Source: Chryseosolibacter sp036402115 (GTDB lineage: Bacteria; Bacteroidota; Bacteroidia; Cytophagales; Cyclobacteriaceae). Taken from it: a DNA stretch of 64,000 bases. The position numbers and the translations under genes were made by a program. Of the stretch, positions 45,406 to 54,039 are shown piece by piece (within the stretch, counting starts at the first letter, position 1; each line of letters begins with the position of its first letter). The stretch covers positions 109,131 to 173,130 of the forward strand of contig DASWTM010000027.1 in NCBI GenBank assembly GCA_036402115.1, read 5' to 3'. The notes below the pieces were generated by a model. It was not told the DNA's origin and ran no database searches. It saw only the letters and a program-made list of their open reading frames with translations.

Positions 45406-46062
45406 ATGCTTAAGTCCCTTGTCTTAATCGCCTGCATTTTAGCATCACTTTCCAGTTGTGCGCAAGATACCGTTTTTCATGTTTCAGTTCACATAGAGGA
45501 TATGCCTGATCAAGACGTTTATTTGGACTACTACATCCACGGAAAAAAAGTTCGGCTTAAATCGCATTCCTCCGGCGGCAAGTTCCACTTCTCAGATAGT
45601 GTTCCTGAGCCTACTTTCGCAAATATTCATCATGAACTGGGGCTGGGTGAAATTGAACTCTTTCTTGACAACTCTAAGTGGAACGTTGTCGGAACATATG
45701 ACAAATTCAATGATGCGCAGGTTGATGGATCCTTAATAGACAAGCAGTGGAAGCAATACTTTTTTGAAGATCAAGAACTCATTCGCAAAACATTTGACGC
45801 ACCTCCAACTTCAGTAATCGATGACTCGAAAATTAAATCTAACCCAGACCTACAAAATAAAAGAAAATTATTATTGAAAAGTTGTGTCAGGCAGTTTCGG
45901 GACTCGCACGCGGGAGCTCTGATACCGACTTTCTGCACCATTGAAAAGTCCTTGACAATTGAGGACTGGGCTGAAATTTTTGAGACGCTGACTCCGGAAA
46001 TAAGATCTACATGGTATGGAAGAAAAATTAAAGCAAAAGTCGAGCGAAGGTTTTTTGAATAA
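45406..46062 (+). CDS. DUF4369-like lipoprotein lacking a thioredoxin domain
   Basis: 218 residues with lipoprotein signal LACILASLSSC-like (lipobox LSSC). Residues about 22-130 resemble DUF4369 (VSVHIEDMPDQDVYLDYY, VRLKSHSSGGKFHFSDSV), the domain that normally precedes a TlpA/AhpC thioredoxin in Bacteroidota. Here the protein ends with helices and no C-x-x-C, so the redox domain is missing. The next gene, a signal peptidase, starts inside its last 47 bases, which implies coupled translation. Role unknown; it sits in the envelope. Confidence 0.7.
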   Translation: MLKSLVLIACILASLSSCAQDTVFHVSVHIEDMPDQDVYLDYYIHGKKVRLKSHSSGGKFHFSDSVPEPTFANIHHELGLGEIELFLDNSKWNVVGTYDKFNDAQVDGSLIDKQWKQYFFEDQELIRKTFDAPPTSVIDDSKIKSNPDLQNKRKLLLKSCVRQFRDSHAGALIPTFCTIEKSLTIEDWAEIFETLTPEIRSTWYGRKIKAKVERRFFE

Positions 46063-46993
46063 AGTATTCGGGAAGCTATACATCTTGGTGCTAACGCTAT
46101 TAATAGTTTCCTTAATTGCTCGTTTTTTTGTTGTTGATGTTTATCGGGTCACTTCAAATTCAATGGAGGATGCTATCATGACTGGATCTTACCAATTTGT
46201 CAATAAGTTAGATTATGGCCCGCGTTTACCTATGTCGCCGTTACATGCTTTTGGCGTCACCGTTCAAATGCTCCCATACGTTCGGATTCCTTGTGGATCT
46301 CAAGTAAAATCTGGGGATGTGGTTGCATTTAATCTTCCGGTAGAATATAACCAGGTCATTGATCAACGTGAAGTCTTTGTAAAGCGATGTGTCGGTGCAC
46401 CCGGCGATACTATTCAGGCGATCAATGGCGTATTGCAAATAAATGGGGTCAATGAGCGATTTGGCTCAACGATTCGCAGAGGTTATGAAATCAGTTCCGA
46501 CGAACCCATTACAATACCTAATTTATTTCTTTCAAGAATTTACCAGCCAGGCTCACAGTCCACTGGAGTCGATGCACACAAGTACTTCGTTGAAGCAAAC
46601 GCAGAACAAATTGACGATCTGTTATCTGAAGATCGTACAATTAAAATCCGTCCATCAACCCGGGAAAATCTCGCTCCATTCTATTTGAACGGCATTTCAC
46701 CTGAATGGACTACCTCCGACTTCGGCCCGATAAGAGTTCCCAAAAAAGGTCTGCAAATTGAATTAAATCCTAAAAATATAGCTGTATATGCAGACGTCAT
46801 CATTAATCACGATGCTCACGATACGTTGACGTTTTCGAACGGCGCTATTTATCTGAATGGCTCAATTTTAGAAACATATGTCTTTACAAATGATTATTTT
46901 TTTGCAGTGGGAGATAATCGACCGCATTCGAAGGACTCAAGGCATTGGGGGTTTGTTCCATGCACGCACTTGATTGGGCGCGTGCTCAACTAG
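46016..46993 (+). CDS. lepB: Signal peptidase I (S26 family)
   Basis: 325 residues with one N-terminal membrane segment (LYILVLTLLIVSLIARFFVV). The catalytic serine lies in VTSNSMEDAI and the lysine in VFVKRCVGAPGD. The final box is FAVGDNRPHSKDSRHWGFVP. It removes signal peptides from exported proteins. The presence of a second, locus-specific peptidase beside exported peptide genes is suggestive, because extra S26 enzymes often serve dedicated cargo. It overlaps the DUF4369 gene by 47 bases and converges with the ABC permease one base beyond its stop. Whether it is the only lepB of the genome cannot be told. Confidence 0.93.
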   Translation: MEEKLKQKSSEGFLNKVFGKLYILVLTLLIVSLIARFFVVDVYRVTSNSMEDAIMTGSYQFVNKLDYGPRLPMSPLHAFGVTVQMLPYVRIPCGSQVKSGDVVAFNLPVEYNQVIDQREVFVKRCVGAPGDTIQAINGVLQINGVNERFGSTIRRGYEISSDEPITIPNLFLSRIYQPGSQSTGVDAHKYFVEANAEQIDDLLSEDRTIKIRPSTRENLAPFYLNGISPEWTTSDFGPIRVPKKGLQIELNPKNIAVYADVIINHDAHDTLTFSNGAIYLNGSILETYVFTNDYFFAVGDNRPHSKDSRHWGFVPCTHLIGRVLN

Positions 46994-46994
46994 T

Positions 46995-49385
46995 TTAGGA
47001 CGATCGCAAAATCTTAACAGGGTTCGCACGAGCCGCCTTAAAAACCCCGATCATAACGGTTGCAACGACTATCGCAATCATTAACAATGAAGCGGCCAGT
47101 AATACTTCGATACTTATTGAAATGCGTTGACTATAGTTTTCCAACCATGAATCTAAAACAGCATAGGAGAGAGGCAACGAGATTACAATAGCCAATATTA
47201 CCAGTACCATAAAGCCGCGCATTAACAACATGCTCAATTCAGTCTCTGAGGCCCCTAAGCATTTTCGAATACCCAATTCCTTTAACTTCCGATCAATTAT
47301 ATAACTTGAGAAACCGAATAGGCCCATCACGGCCAATATGACTGATACTACTGTTGCTATTGATGCTATATTTTTTACTTTTTTCTCATCTTCATAAAAA
47401 GAATCAATTATTGCATCAACGTATGAAAAAGTAAAGGGCGCTTTGTCAATACTAGAGCGATATGCCGTAGACAGCCTCTCAATAAAAGCCGGCGAATCAC
47501 TCGATGACCGGAGCAGCACCGTTGGAGAAGTCAGGGAAGCAAATTTGGTATCATCCAAAACCTGAATCATCATGGCGGAATTTTCTTGATTAACGTTTGT
47601 GTATCGAAAATCTTTAATAACCCCTTTAATTAAAAATTTGTCACCATTTATTTCTAACAATTGCCCAACTGGATCAGCATCTAAACCAAAAATGCTTACA
47701 GCTTTCGAATTAATAATTACATTTTGTTCGCTCTTTGAAATTTCTTCCAGATCCGCAGGCATATGCAGCCACTTTATTTGAGCCGTTTCGAAGAACGTCG
47801 AGCCTACGCTGAATGCTCCGATGCTAACTTCCTTATTGTCTCTCGATTTGGTTGTGTACATCATGAGCCCTTGCTTAAATAATGGCTCTGAAGAAAACGA
47901 CATGGACTTCACTCCAGGAATTTTACGGAGATCTTCAAAAAATTTAGTTTTTTCTGCTGAGGTGACATTCTTATCAATCGGAATTATAAGCAGATCTGTT
48001 TGATTTAATCCAATATCAAAATTCTTTAAGAACGAAACTTGGCCCGAAATCACGATGCTGGCTACAATAAGAAACATACAGATCGTAAATTGTAGAACAG
48101 TGAAACATTGGTGGATAAAGCGCGTCGATTTGGTAGATTGAGGAGATCCCCTAAATACGTCGGATGGGTTGATTCGTGAGAAGGCTAATGAAGGATACGT
48201 ACCTGCAACAACTGCACTGAAGATCAAGATTGCTGAGTAAGTTATTAACGTGAATTTGTTGTAGATCAAACCATCCTTCAAATTCAAACCTAGACTTGGC
48301 AACAATGTGATCCGAGACAACTCTAATAACCCAATCGATAAACAAAGAGAGACTAACACAACGAAAAATGTTTCAAAATAAAATTGTAAAACCAAGTCAG
48401 ATTTAGCAGCTCCCATGATTTTTTTTACACATACTTCCTTGATGCGGTCTGAAAACTTAGCGACCGAAATTATGATGAAGTTGAGTAGTGCTAAAACCAA
48501 AATTCCAATCCCTATAAACGAGATGATAGGGATATACTTTTTTAGAGTTGAATTTTTGCTGTGAAGGTCGGAAAACGGTTGTAAGAAGTATTTTGTATTA
48601 TCATCTGAAAAACCATTACTCTTGATCAAAGCACGCATCTGGTTCTCGACAATTTCAATCGCTGATTTATCGTCCGTATCCAGGCAAACAAAAGTCTTAT
48701 ATCCGCCTAACCCCACATAGGCGGCATCAAAAGGGATTTTTCCAGATTTTATGTTGTTATCCTGAATTGCTTCAAAATGCCTGATTGTCTCAAAAGTAAT
48801 GAGCATGTCGAATTGAATTGTTGAATTAGTAGGTATCTCATCCAGCACCCCTACAATTGAGAGTGGTATTTGGTTTTCAAGCAACAACGTTTTACCTACC
48901 GGCGATTGATCATTAAAATATTTTTGTGCGAGTTTTTCAGTTATTAGCGCCTTGTTTAAGCCATGAAAAGATGCGGAATTTCCCAGCCTGGTCGGAAAAG
49001 AAAAAATTGCATTGAAGTCAGGATCTGCAAAAGCTACATTATCTTCATAAAAAACATTTTGCTCGTCTGCTGATATCGTCACCGTTTTCACCTTCTTAAA
49101 TCGCGTAAAAGATTTTACGCGACCAGCAGCATTTTGCAGCTGTGGTCCGAACTGCGACGACATGTGGTCGGCAACGGAAATTTCACCACCAAATTCCATT
49201 AGGCCTTCAACTTGATAGATTTGATCTATTTTAGCATGGAATCTGTCGAAATCAAGCTCGTTAAAAACAATTTGCAGTAGCACAAGTGTTATGCACATTG
49301 CCGTGGAAAGCCCCACAACATTTATAAGGAAATAGAACTTGCCTTTACTTATTTGCCGTGCTGTATATTTTATCGAGTTCCACAT
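46995..49385 (-). CDS. ABC transporter permease, MacB/FtsX type
   Basis: 796 residues in the double-FtsX layout. It has an N-terminal membrane helix (FYFLINVVGLSTAMCITLVL), a periplasmic MacB-like core, a three-helix FtsX unit (VLALLNFIIISVAKFSDRIK, VCVKKIMGAAKSDLVLQF), then a second core and a final FtsX unit (GFSSYIIDRKLKELGIRKCL, GASETELSML). This type exports peptides, lipoproteins or antibiotics with a separate ATPase and often a TolC-like partner. Neither is encoded beside it. Its start overlaps the glycosyltransferase gene by 41 bases, so it belongs to the peptide-MauE operon as the last gene and may export its product. Confidence 0.9.
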   Translation of the reverse strand: MWNSIKYTARQISKGKFYFLINVVGLSTAMCITLVLLQIVFNELDFDRFHAKIDQIYQVEGLMEFGGEISVADHMSSQFGPQLQNAAGRVKSFTRFKKVKTVTISADEQNVFYEDNVAFADPDFNAIFSFPTRLGNSASFHGLNKALITEKLAQKYFNDQSPVGKTLLLENQIPLSIVGVLDEIPTNSTIQFDMLITFETIRHFEAIQDNNIKSGKIPFDAAYVGLGGYKTFVCLDTDDKSAIEIVENQMRALIKSNGFSDDNTKYFLQPFSDLHSKNSTLKKYIPIISFIGIGILVLALLNFIIISVAKFSDRIKEVCVKKIMGAAKSDLVLQFYFETFFVVLVSLCLSIGLLELSRITLLPSLGLNLKDGLIYNKFTLITYSAILIFSAVVAGTYPSLAFSRINPSDVFRGSPQSTKSTRFIHQCFTVLQFTICMFLIVASIVISGQVSFLKNFDIGLNQTDLLIIPIDKNVTSAEKTKFFEDLRKIPGVKSMSFSSEPLFKQGLMMYTTKSRDNKEVSIGAFSVGSTFFETAQIKWLHMPADLEEISKSEQNVIINSKAVSIFGLDADPVGQLLEINGDKFLIKGVIKDFRYTNVNQENSAMMIQVLDDTKFASLTSPTVLLRSSSDSPAFIERLSTAYRSSIDKAPFTFSYVDAIIDSFYEDEKKVKNIASIATVVSVILAVMGLFGFSSYIIDRKLKELGIRKCLGASETELSMLLMRGFMVLVILAIVISLPLSYAVLDSWLENYSQRISISIEVLLAASLLMIAIVVATVMIGVFKAARANPVKILRSS

Positions 49386-50667
49386 AACCTGTAATTTTTC
49401 TAAGCTGATCTATACATTCCGATTCGTTCGGAATTGTGGCAATAAAACGTTCAAAATTTGAAGCGAAGACCGGGTCAGTTAATTTATCAATTTTTCTCAA
49501 TATTGAATATTCGGAATCGCTAAAGTCCGCTGAAAGCCCCAAGTCCTTCATCACAACTCTTGAGGCGTTACCTTTCTGATCATATTTTTTATCAAGCGGT
49601 ACAACCAGCATTGGCACATTAAAATAAATGCATTCCTTAACCGTGTTCAGCCCGCCATGGGTAATCATTACATCGCACCATTTAAGCACTTCCAGTTGCG
49701 GAACAACGTCTAAAATGATTACCGAGTGCGGAACCGAAAGGTTACAAACAAATTTCTCATCGAGCGATAGAATGTATAAATATTTAGGATTTAATGCTGC
49801 TAGGCGCAAGATCGTATTGATAAATTTCAATACTTTGACTTTATGGTCTAAATACTGTGATCCAAATGAACAGTATACCACTTTATGGCCTTCTGATTTC
49901 AATCTTTTGAATCTGGCAAAGACTGTTTCAAACGCAGCTGACAGGCTTTCCTTTCGGTTCACGTCAACGCAAAGTCCCAAGTAGTTTTCCGCTCCAGGGT
50001 GAAGCTCAAGCGATTTTGGCGAAAGAATAATCTCATTCATGTTATTAATGCCGAACCGAAATTGTCTGTTCCAGTCGAGGTCGAGACTAAGATTATTTTC
50101 TCTGACAAACTTTTTGATAATCCTCTTCTCATTATTTTCAACGGAACCCCAGTCGTAAAGACGTTGTCTTGCTGTAGTTCTGGAATATTTTGACCAATTT
50201 TCCCTGCTGCTTGTGACACCAGGGGTCACAACGTTTGATAATGGAAAATCAGATTCTCTCACTGTGGTAGAAAGCATTGTCTGGAGCAAGATTATTTCAG
50301 TTTGTTTGCCTTTTAAATGGGCTATAGCAACAGCGTCTGATGGGGTGAAAGAGTCAATGAAAACGATATCCGGCTTGAGTGCCAGCAATGTTTCACGTAG
50401 TTCCTCAATGCGCTTGCTAAATGCCCTAGGCGCTAAGGACCTAATAAGCCTTTGCAGAAAGTTATGATTTCTGCGCTCAAGGCCAGCGCCGAATGCACAG
50501 GTATTCATTACAACAAATTTGAAGCCTTGGTACGTTAAATATTTTTGATGTGCCAAGGGTCCCGCATATACGCATTCAAATGCCAGTTGTTCCAAATTTC
50601 TGGCGAGCCAAAAGCTCGAATGGTAGTGCCCCACACCAGGGTACATTAAGAACAATGCCCTCTTCAT
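49345..50667 (-). CDS. Glycosyltransferase, MGT/UDP-glucosyltransferase (GT1) type
   Basis: 440 residues. The N-terminus (ALFLMYPGVGHYHSSFWLAR) and the C-terminal donor-binding signature (MITHGGLNTVKECIYFNVPM, LDKKYDQKGNASRV) place it in the GT1 family, whose members glycosylate small molecules, antibiotics or peptides in the cytoplasm. VVYCSFGSQY is the usual start of the donor domain. It begins eight bases after the MauE stop and overlaps the ABC permease. In this operon the acceptor could be the 54-residue peptide or a lipid carrier; this is inference. Confidence 0.9.
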   Translation of the reverse strand: MKRALFLMYPGVGHYHSSFWLARNLEQLAFECVYAGPLAHQKYLTYQGFKFVVMNTCAFGAGLERRNHNFLQRLIRSLAPRAFSKRIEELRETLLALKPDIVFIDSFTPSDAVAIAHLKGKQTEIILLQTMLSTTVRESDFPLSNVVTPGVTSSRENWSKYSRTTARQRLYDWGSVENNEKRIIKKFVRENNLSLDLDWNRQFRFGINNMNEIILSPKSLELHPGAENYLGLCVDVNRKESLSAAFETVFARFKRLKSEGHKVVYCSFGSQYLDHKVKVLKFINTILRLAALNPKYLYILSLDEKFVCNLSVPHSVIILDVVPQLEVLKWCDVMITHGGLNTVKECIYFNVPMLVVPLDKKYDQKGNASRVVMKDLGLSADFSDSEYSILRKIDKLTDPVFASNFERFIATIPNESECIDQLRKITGYVELDKIYSTANK

Positions 50668-50675
50668 CTGGCAAC

Positions 50676-51125
50676 CTAATTCGTGATGACAATCCGTGAA
50701 TCGACGATGGTTGACATCTTATAGCCGGCCAGGGAGATAAACACGAAAGCTGTGTTCAAAGCAATATGCCCAGTATATGATAATTCGCCAATAATGCCGC
50801 CACAAGCACAAGGAATTCGCAAGGGATCAAAAAACATTACAATCACACCAAGGTACGACGTGAAAAATACAAACACATGCAAAGAGATATAGAAGCCGAG
50901 TCTTTTAAACTTGTCTGATATGAGCAACAGGCAAATCAATATCTCAAAAAATGGAAGGCCGAATTTAATTACCGGAATTAACAACGCTGGAATGATTGGG
51001 GATTGTCTCAATTGAACTTCGAAAATGTTACTATTGAGTAATTTGGAGAACCCAGTATATGCGTAGATTACAATCAATAAGATCGCAAATACCCAAATGA
51101 GAACGTGCTTAACTTCTTTCTTCAT
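50676..51125 (-). CDS. MauE/DoxX-type redox-associated membrane protein (cassette B)
   Basis: 149 residues, four membrane segments, with AYTGFSKLLNSNIF in the first and the motif IPCACGGIIGELSYTGH in the last loop. It is paralogous to the protein at 16027-16458 (IPCSCGG). Its start overlaps the propeller gene by 17 bases. It is a likely membrane thiol-oxidising or electron-carrying partner for exported cysteine peptides, as judged from the family and from two independent associations in this window. Confidence 0.85.
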   Translation of the reverse strand: MKKEVKHVLIWVFAILLIVIYAYTGFSKLLNSNIFEVQLRQSPIIPALLIPVIKFGLPFFEILICLLLISDKFKRLGFYISLHVFVFFTSYLGVIVMFFDPLRIPCACGGIIGELSYTGHIALNTAFVFISLAGYKMSTIVDSRIVITN

Positions 51126-52113
51126 AATAGATTATTGAGTTTCCCTGAATTGTATAGAATCCCTTCCCTGCCTTTGCGATTGATCTAACCTTAAAGCCCT
51201 TAAAGCGAGGTATATAAAAAGTACGCAAATAGCGCCCTGTATTTGAGTCATAAACATCAACAGGAGAATTTTGGTCGAAATCGTCTCGCGATTCGTTATC
51301 AGCAACTTCGGCAGACAGGATGTATATGTATGCATCGTCCGCGCATCCATCATAGCTTAAAGTTTTTGCTTCGGGAGACAAATACGAATTCTCGCCATCC
51401 CGAATCACAGGTGGAAGGATAAAATGATTTTCAACGGTTTTCGCCCGATATTTTAGCTGCAGGCGGTGGTCAAATGAGACGAAATAACTTACATGATAAC
51501 AAAAGTGGAAGAATTGATCATCGGCTTTTATCAAAATACCGTCCGTTGCAAAACCGCCGTCTTTCAAATCATCATACTCAAGTTTTTTTTGCAGAAGTTT
51601 ACCCGCTGAATTATAAACCGAAAAGCGTGTGTTGTTGAGTGAATCCGTATCAGTGATAACAAAGGTGCTGTCCGAGAGAATCGATCCTTTATTGAAAGGC
51701 TTTGATAGGCGGATTTCTGAAAGCAACGTTGAATTTTCTAAATCAAAAACGGACAAAGATTTCCGCCGCAAGTCAAGTACCTTTAATGTGTTGTTAAAAA
51801 CAGAATAATCTGTCACAACTTGAAATTCTCCGGGACTTGTGCCAAGATTACCATAAGCATTTACGAAAGTGCCCGCTGTGTCGAACCTGATGATTTGTCC
51901 TGCATCATAATTATATATGAATAGATCGTTGTCGAACTTGATTTTCGATGCTTTGAAATCTACTTCGAAATGCCCACGACGTTCCAGTTTATTTCCGGAG
52001 AAGTTTCTCAAAAACGGGGATTTTACATCTTCCTTAGAAAAGCCGAGGAATAAAATAAAAGGCAGCAATGCACTTGCAAAAGTTGAGAGGAACAACGAGT
52101 AATTTTTTGACAT
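51109..52113 (-). CDS. Six-bladed beta-propeller protein (cassette B)
   Basis: The frame runs from 52146, but those first codons lie inside a hairpin, so the ATG at 52113 (MSKNYSLFLSTFASALLPFI) is preferred, giving 334 residues with a signal/membrane segment. Repeats such as FIYNYDAGQIIRFDTAGTFV, GEFQVVTDYSVFNNTLKVLD and YIYILSAEV fit an NHL/6-bladed propeller of the type paired with NVEALA-like peptides. The C-terminus aligns with the cassette A protein. It probably acts in the periplasm, perhaps binding the exported peptide. Confidence 0.8.
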   Translation of the reverse strand: MSKNYSLFLSTFASALLPFILFLGFSKEDVKSPFLRNFSGNKLERRGHFEVDFKASKIKFDNDLFIYNYDAGQIIRFDTAGTFVNAYGNLGTSPGEFQVVTDYSVFNNTLKVLDLRRKSLSVFDLENSTLLSEIRLSKPFNKGSILSDSTFVITDTDSLNNTRFSVYNSAGKLLQKKLEYDDLKDGGFATDGILIKADDQFFHFCYHVSYFVSFDHRLQLKYRAKTVENHFILPPVIRDGENSYLSPEAKTLSYDGCADDAYIYILSAEVADNESRDDFDQNSPVDVYDSNTGRYLRTFYIPRFKGFKVRSIAKAGKGFYTIQGNSIIYYEERS

Positions 52114-52132
52114 AAGCAATTGTGTAAAGAGG

Positions 52133-52163
52133 GAAGTCATCCTCATCTTATGAGGATGACTTC
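52133..52163 (-). terminator. Strong hairpin between peptide and propeller genes (attenuator candidate)
   Basis: Perfect 14-base arms, GAAGTCATCCTCAT (52133-52146) and ATGAGGATGACTTC (52150-52163), with a three-base loop. It lies nine bases after the peptide stop. On the minus strand it is followed by a short mixed T-rich stretch (CCCTCTTTAC). It may stop or slow most transcripts after the peptide, leaving less of the downstream genes. Confidence 0.7.
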
Positions 52164-52171
52164 TAATTCAA

Positions 52172-52336
52172 TTAATAGCCGCTTCCTTTAACATAAACGG
52201 TTCCGTCAGCAGCCTTTGCGCAAGTCTGGCCTGATCCAGGACAAGAAGGCTCAGCTTTTGCATCATTTACAAAGTGAGCAGCTCCGAAACCCATTAGGAG
52301 TGATAGAGCAGCAAAGAGTTTTCCTACATTTTTCAT
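52172..52336 (-). CDS. Secreted NVEALA-like cysteine peptide, 54 aa (cassette B)
   Basis: The minus-strand ATG at 52336 encodes MKNVGKLFAALSLLMGFGAA followed by HFVNDAKA, then EPSCPGSGQTCAKAADGTVY and VKGSGY. The N-terminus is a leader with a hydrophobic core and an A-K-A cleavage site; the mature peptide of about 26 residues has two cysteines spaced C-x6-C. Size, leader and CPG start are like NVEALA-type peptides of Bacteroidota, which occur with six-bladed propellers. It is too short for routine gene callers. It is first in an operon with propeller, MauE, glycosyltransferase and ABC permease. Confidence 0.72.
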   Translation of the reverse strand: MKNVGKLFAALSLLMGFGAAHFVNDAKAEPSCPGSGQTCAKAADGTVYVKGSGY

Positions 52337-52410
52337 TTTTTTAAAATTTAGTGTTTAAGAAAAGATTTAACATCCCAGTGGATCTGGAATGCATCCCGGC
52401 CGAGGACAAT

Positions 52411-52418
52411 CAAATATA
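52411..52418 (-). promoter_or_regulatory. Bacteroidota-type -7 promoter element for the peptide operon
   Basis: On the minus strand these bases read TATATTTG, a full match to the phylum's TAnnTTTG -7 element. A TTG-containing stretch (ATTGTTTTT) lies 22 bases further upstream as a possible -33 element. Transcription would start about 65-70 bases before the peptide ATG. The same AT-rich gap serves the divergent GT8-like gene. Confidence 0.45.
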
Positions 52419-52482
52419 TTGAATGATTGTTAAATAAAAACAATAATTGTTTATAATATTGAATAGTTATTCGTCGAGGCGT

Positions 52483-53271
52483 ATGAAAGAATCGTTTGCT
52501 TACATAATTGTCGTAACCGAGCCTGCAGAAGTTGAATCTGCTGTGGTATTGAGCCGCTCAATACAAAACACAGAAACGATATACCCAGTAGTCATTGTTG
52601 ACGCGGCACAGGGAACCACTGATAAATTCGGGGAGTTGTTCAACGCCCTCAGGATAAAGATTGTAAAGCTTCCTTCAATTGAGAACCCAAATAACTTAGT
52701 TGATTTGACCGCTGATCGGAGTTACTCTAAAATAAATGTCTTTGCCCTTGAAGAGTACAGCAAAATAATAATGATCGATCCAGGAATGCTCGTCATTAAA
52801 AATATTGATGAAGTATTTGGCTGGCCACATATGTCAGCAGTTAATTGCGGCGGCATGTTGCCGGAATGTCAAGATTGGACGAATCTCAATGCTAACTTGT
52901 TGGTAATACAGCCTGATATAAACGTGTTCGATGAACTGAAGAGATATTCAAACTTCTTTAGAACAAGATATGGTTTCCAAGGCTTGATGCAATTATACTT
53001 CAATAGCTGGCAACAAATCCCCTCGCTGCATTTACCCCATACGTACAACGTTTATGCAAGTCAATATAACCGTTACAATGAACTGTTTCATTATTGCATA
53101 GGCCCCAGTCTTAACCCTTCGTCAAATCCGATCAAGGTATTGAATTACCGGAATATGAAGACGGGAAAACTGGATGGGATGAGTCGCGATGAATCTTCAA
53201 TATCTGTCGATTTGCTCAACTTATGGAGTGAGTATACAAGCAGCGTTTTAGACACTATTAAACTTACATGA
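52483..53271 (+). CDS. Glycogenin-like (GT8) glycosyltransferase-fold protein
   Basis: A TTG at 52447 is in frame, but the ATG at 52483 is better and gives 262 residues. The N-terminus (SFAYIIVVTEPAEVESAVVL), then SKINVFALEEYSKIIMIDPG, and MLVIKNIDEVFGWP reproduce the glycogenin/GT8 core. However, the metal-binding D-x-D is read as D-P-G. LNANLLVIQPDINVFDELKR and QGLMQLYFNSW follow as in GT8. The altered motif makes catalysis uncertain. It is divergent from the peptide gene and overlaps the methyltransferase by four bases. Confidence 0.78.
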   Translation: MKESFAYIIVVTEPAEVESAVVLSRSIQNTETIYPVVIVDAAQGTTDKFGELFNALRIKIVKLPSIENPNNLVDLTADRSYSKINVFALEEYSKIIMIDPGMLVIKNIDEVFGWPHMSAVNCGGMLPECQDWTNLNANLLVIQPDINVFDELKRYSNFFRTRYGFQGLMQLYFNSWQQIPSLHLPHTYNVYASQYNRYNELFHYCIGPSLNPSSNPIKVLNYRNMKTGKLDGMSRDESSISVDLLNLWSEYTSSVLDTIKLT

Positions 53272-54038
53272 CCTCTAATATGATGCAGTTATTTAAAAAT
53301 GCCTTATCTGAATTTCAAAATGGCTACAACTCTGCACTTGCGCTTAATTGGCTACGCAATAATAATCAAATGGCGGACTACGGTATTCTCTCACTTCATT
53401 CGGAGCTCGATGAGAGCTTGAATAGACTCAGGCAACTGGGTCTTCCGTTACATCCCGATGCCCCAAAGAACTGGGATTCACTCCATGCATTAACAAGTGT
53501 TGCTTCAAGATGTATTTCTATGAAGGCAACCATCCTTGACGCAGGTGGCGAATATTATTCTTCCGTGTTAACGGCATTAAAAAAAATTGGATACTTGGAC
53601 CTGACCGCAATCAACTTAGCTTTCAAACAAAAAGAAGTAAGGGATGGAATTACTTATATGGAAGGCGATATCACAAACACAACATTCGATGACCAATCTG
53701 TTGATTATGTGATTTGCCAAAGCGTATTAGAACATGGGGTAGACTTAGATAAATTTTTCTTAGAAATGCGTAGAGTGCTAAAGATCGGCGGTCGATTATT
53801 TATATCGACCGACTATTGGCATCACCCCATAGAGACTACTGGGTTGGCTGCGTTTGGGAGCCCAGTAAAAGTTTTCGATTTAAATTCAATCCGCCAGCTA
53901 GTTTCTACCGCGCAGAATCACGGTATAGGCACAAACGTAAACGTCCACGCGCTGGAACTGAAAAGCGATGAAAAGGTTGTTAAATGGGATCAAACAGGTT
54001 TGCAGTACACCTTTGTGTACATTATAATGAACGCTTGA
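53268..54038 (+). CDS. Class I SAM-dependent methyltransferase
   Basis: 256 residues. The central Rossmann fold has a loosely kept motif I (ATILDAGGEYYSSVL), motif II/III (ITYMEGDITNTTFDDQSVDY), and VICQSVLEHGVDLDKF with MRRVLKIGGRLFIST, typical of methyltransferase type 11/ubiE-like enzymes. The N-terminal 80 residues are helical and may bind the substrate. Its start overlaps the GT8-like gene by four bases. It is a candidate tailoring enzyme for the neighbouring peptide or glycan; the substrate is unknown. Confidence 0.85.
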   Translation: MTSNMMQLFKNALSEFQNGYNSALALNWLRNNNQMADYGILSLHSELDESLNRLRQLGLPLHPDAPKNWDSLHALTSVASRCISMKATILDAGGEYYSSVLTALKKIGYLDLTAINLAFKQKEVRDGITYMEGDITNTTFDDQSVDYVICQSVLEHGVDLDKFFLEMRRVLKIGGRLFISTDYWHHPIETTGLAAFGSPVKVFDLNSIRQLVSTAQNHGIGTNVNVHALELKSDEKVVKWDQTGLQYTFVYIIMNA

Positions 54039-54039
54039 A

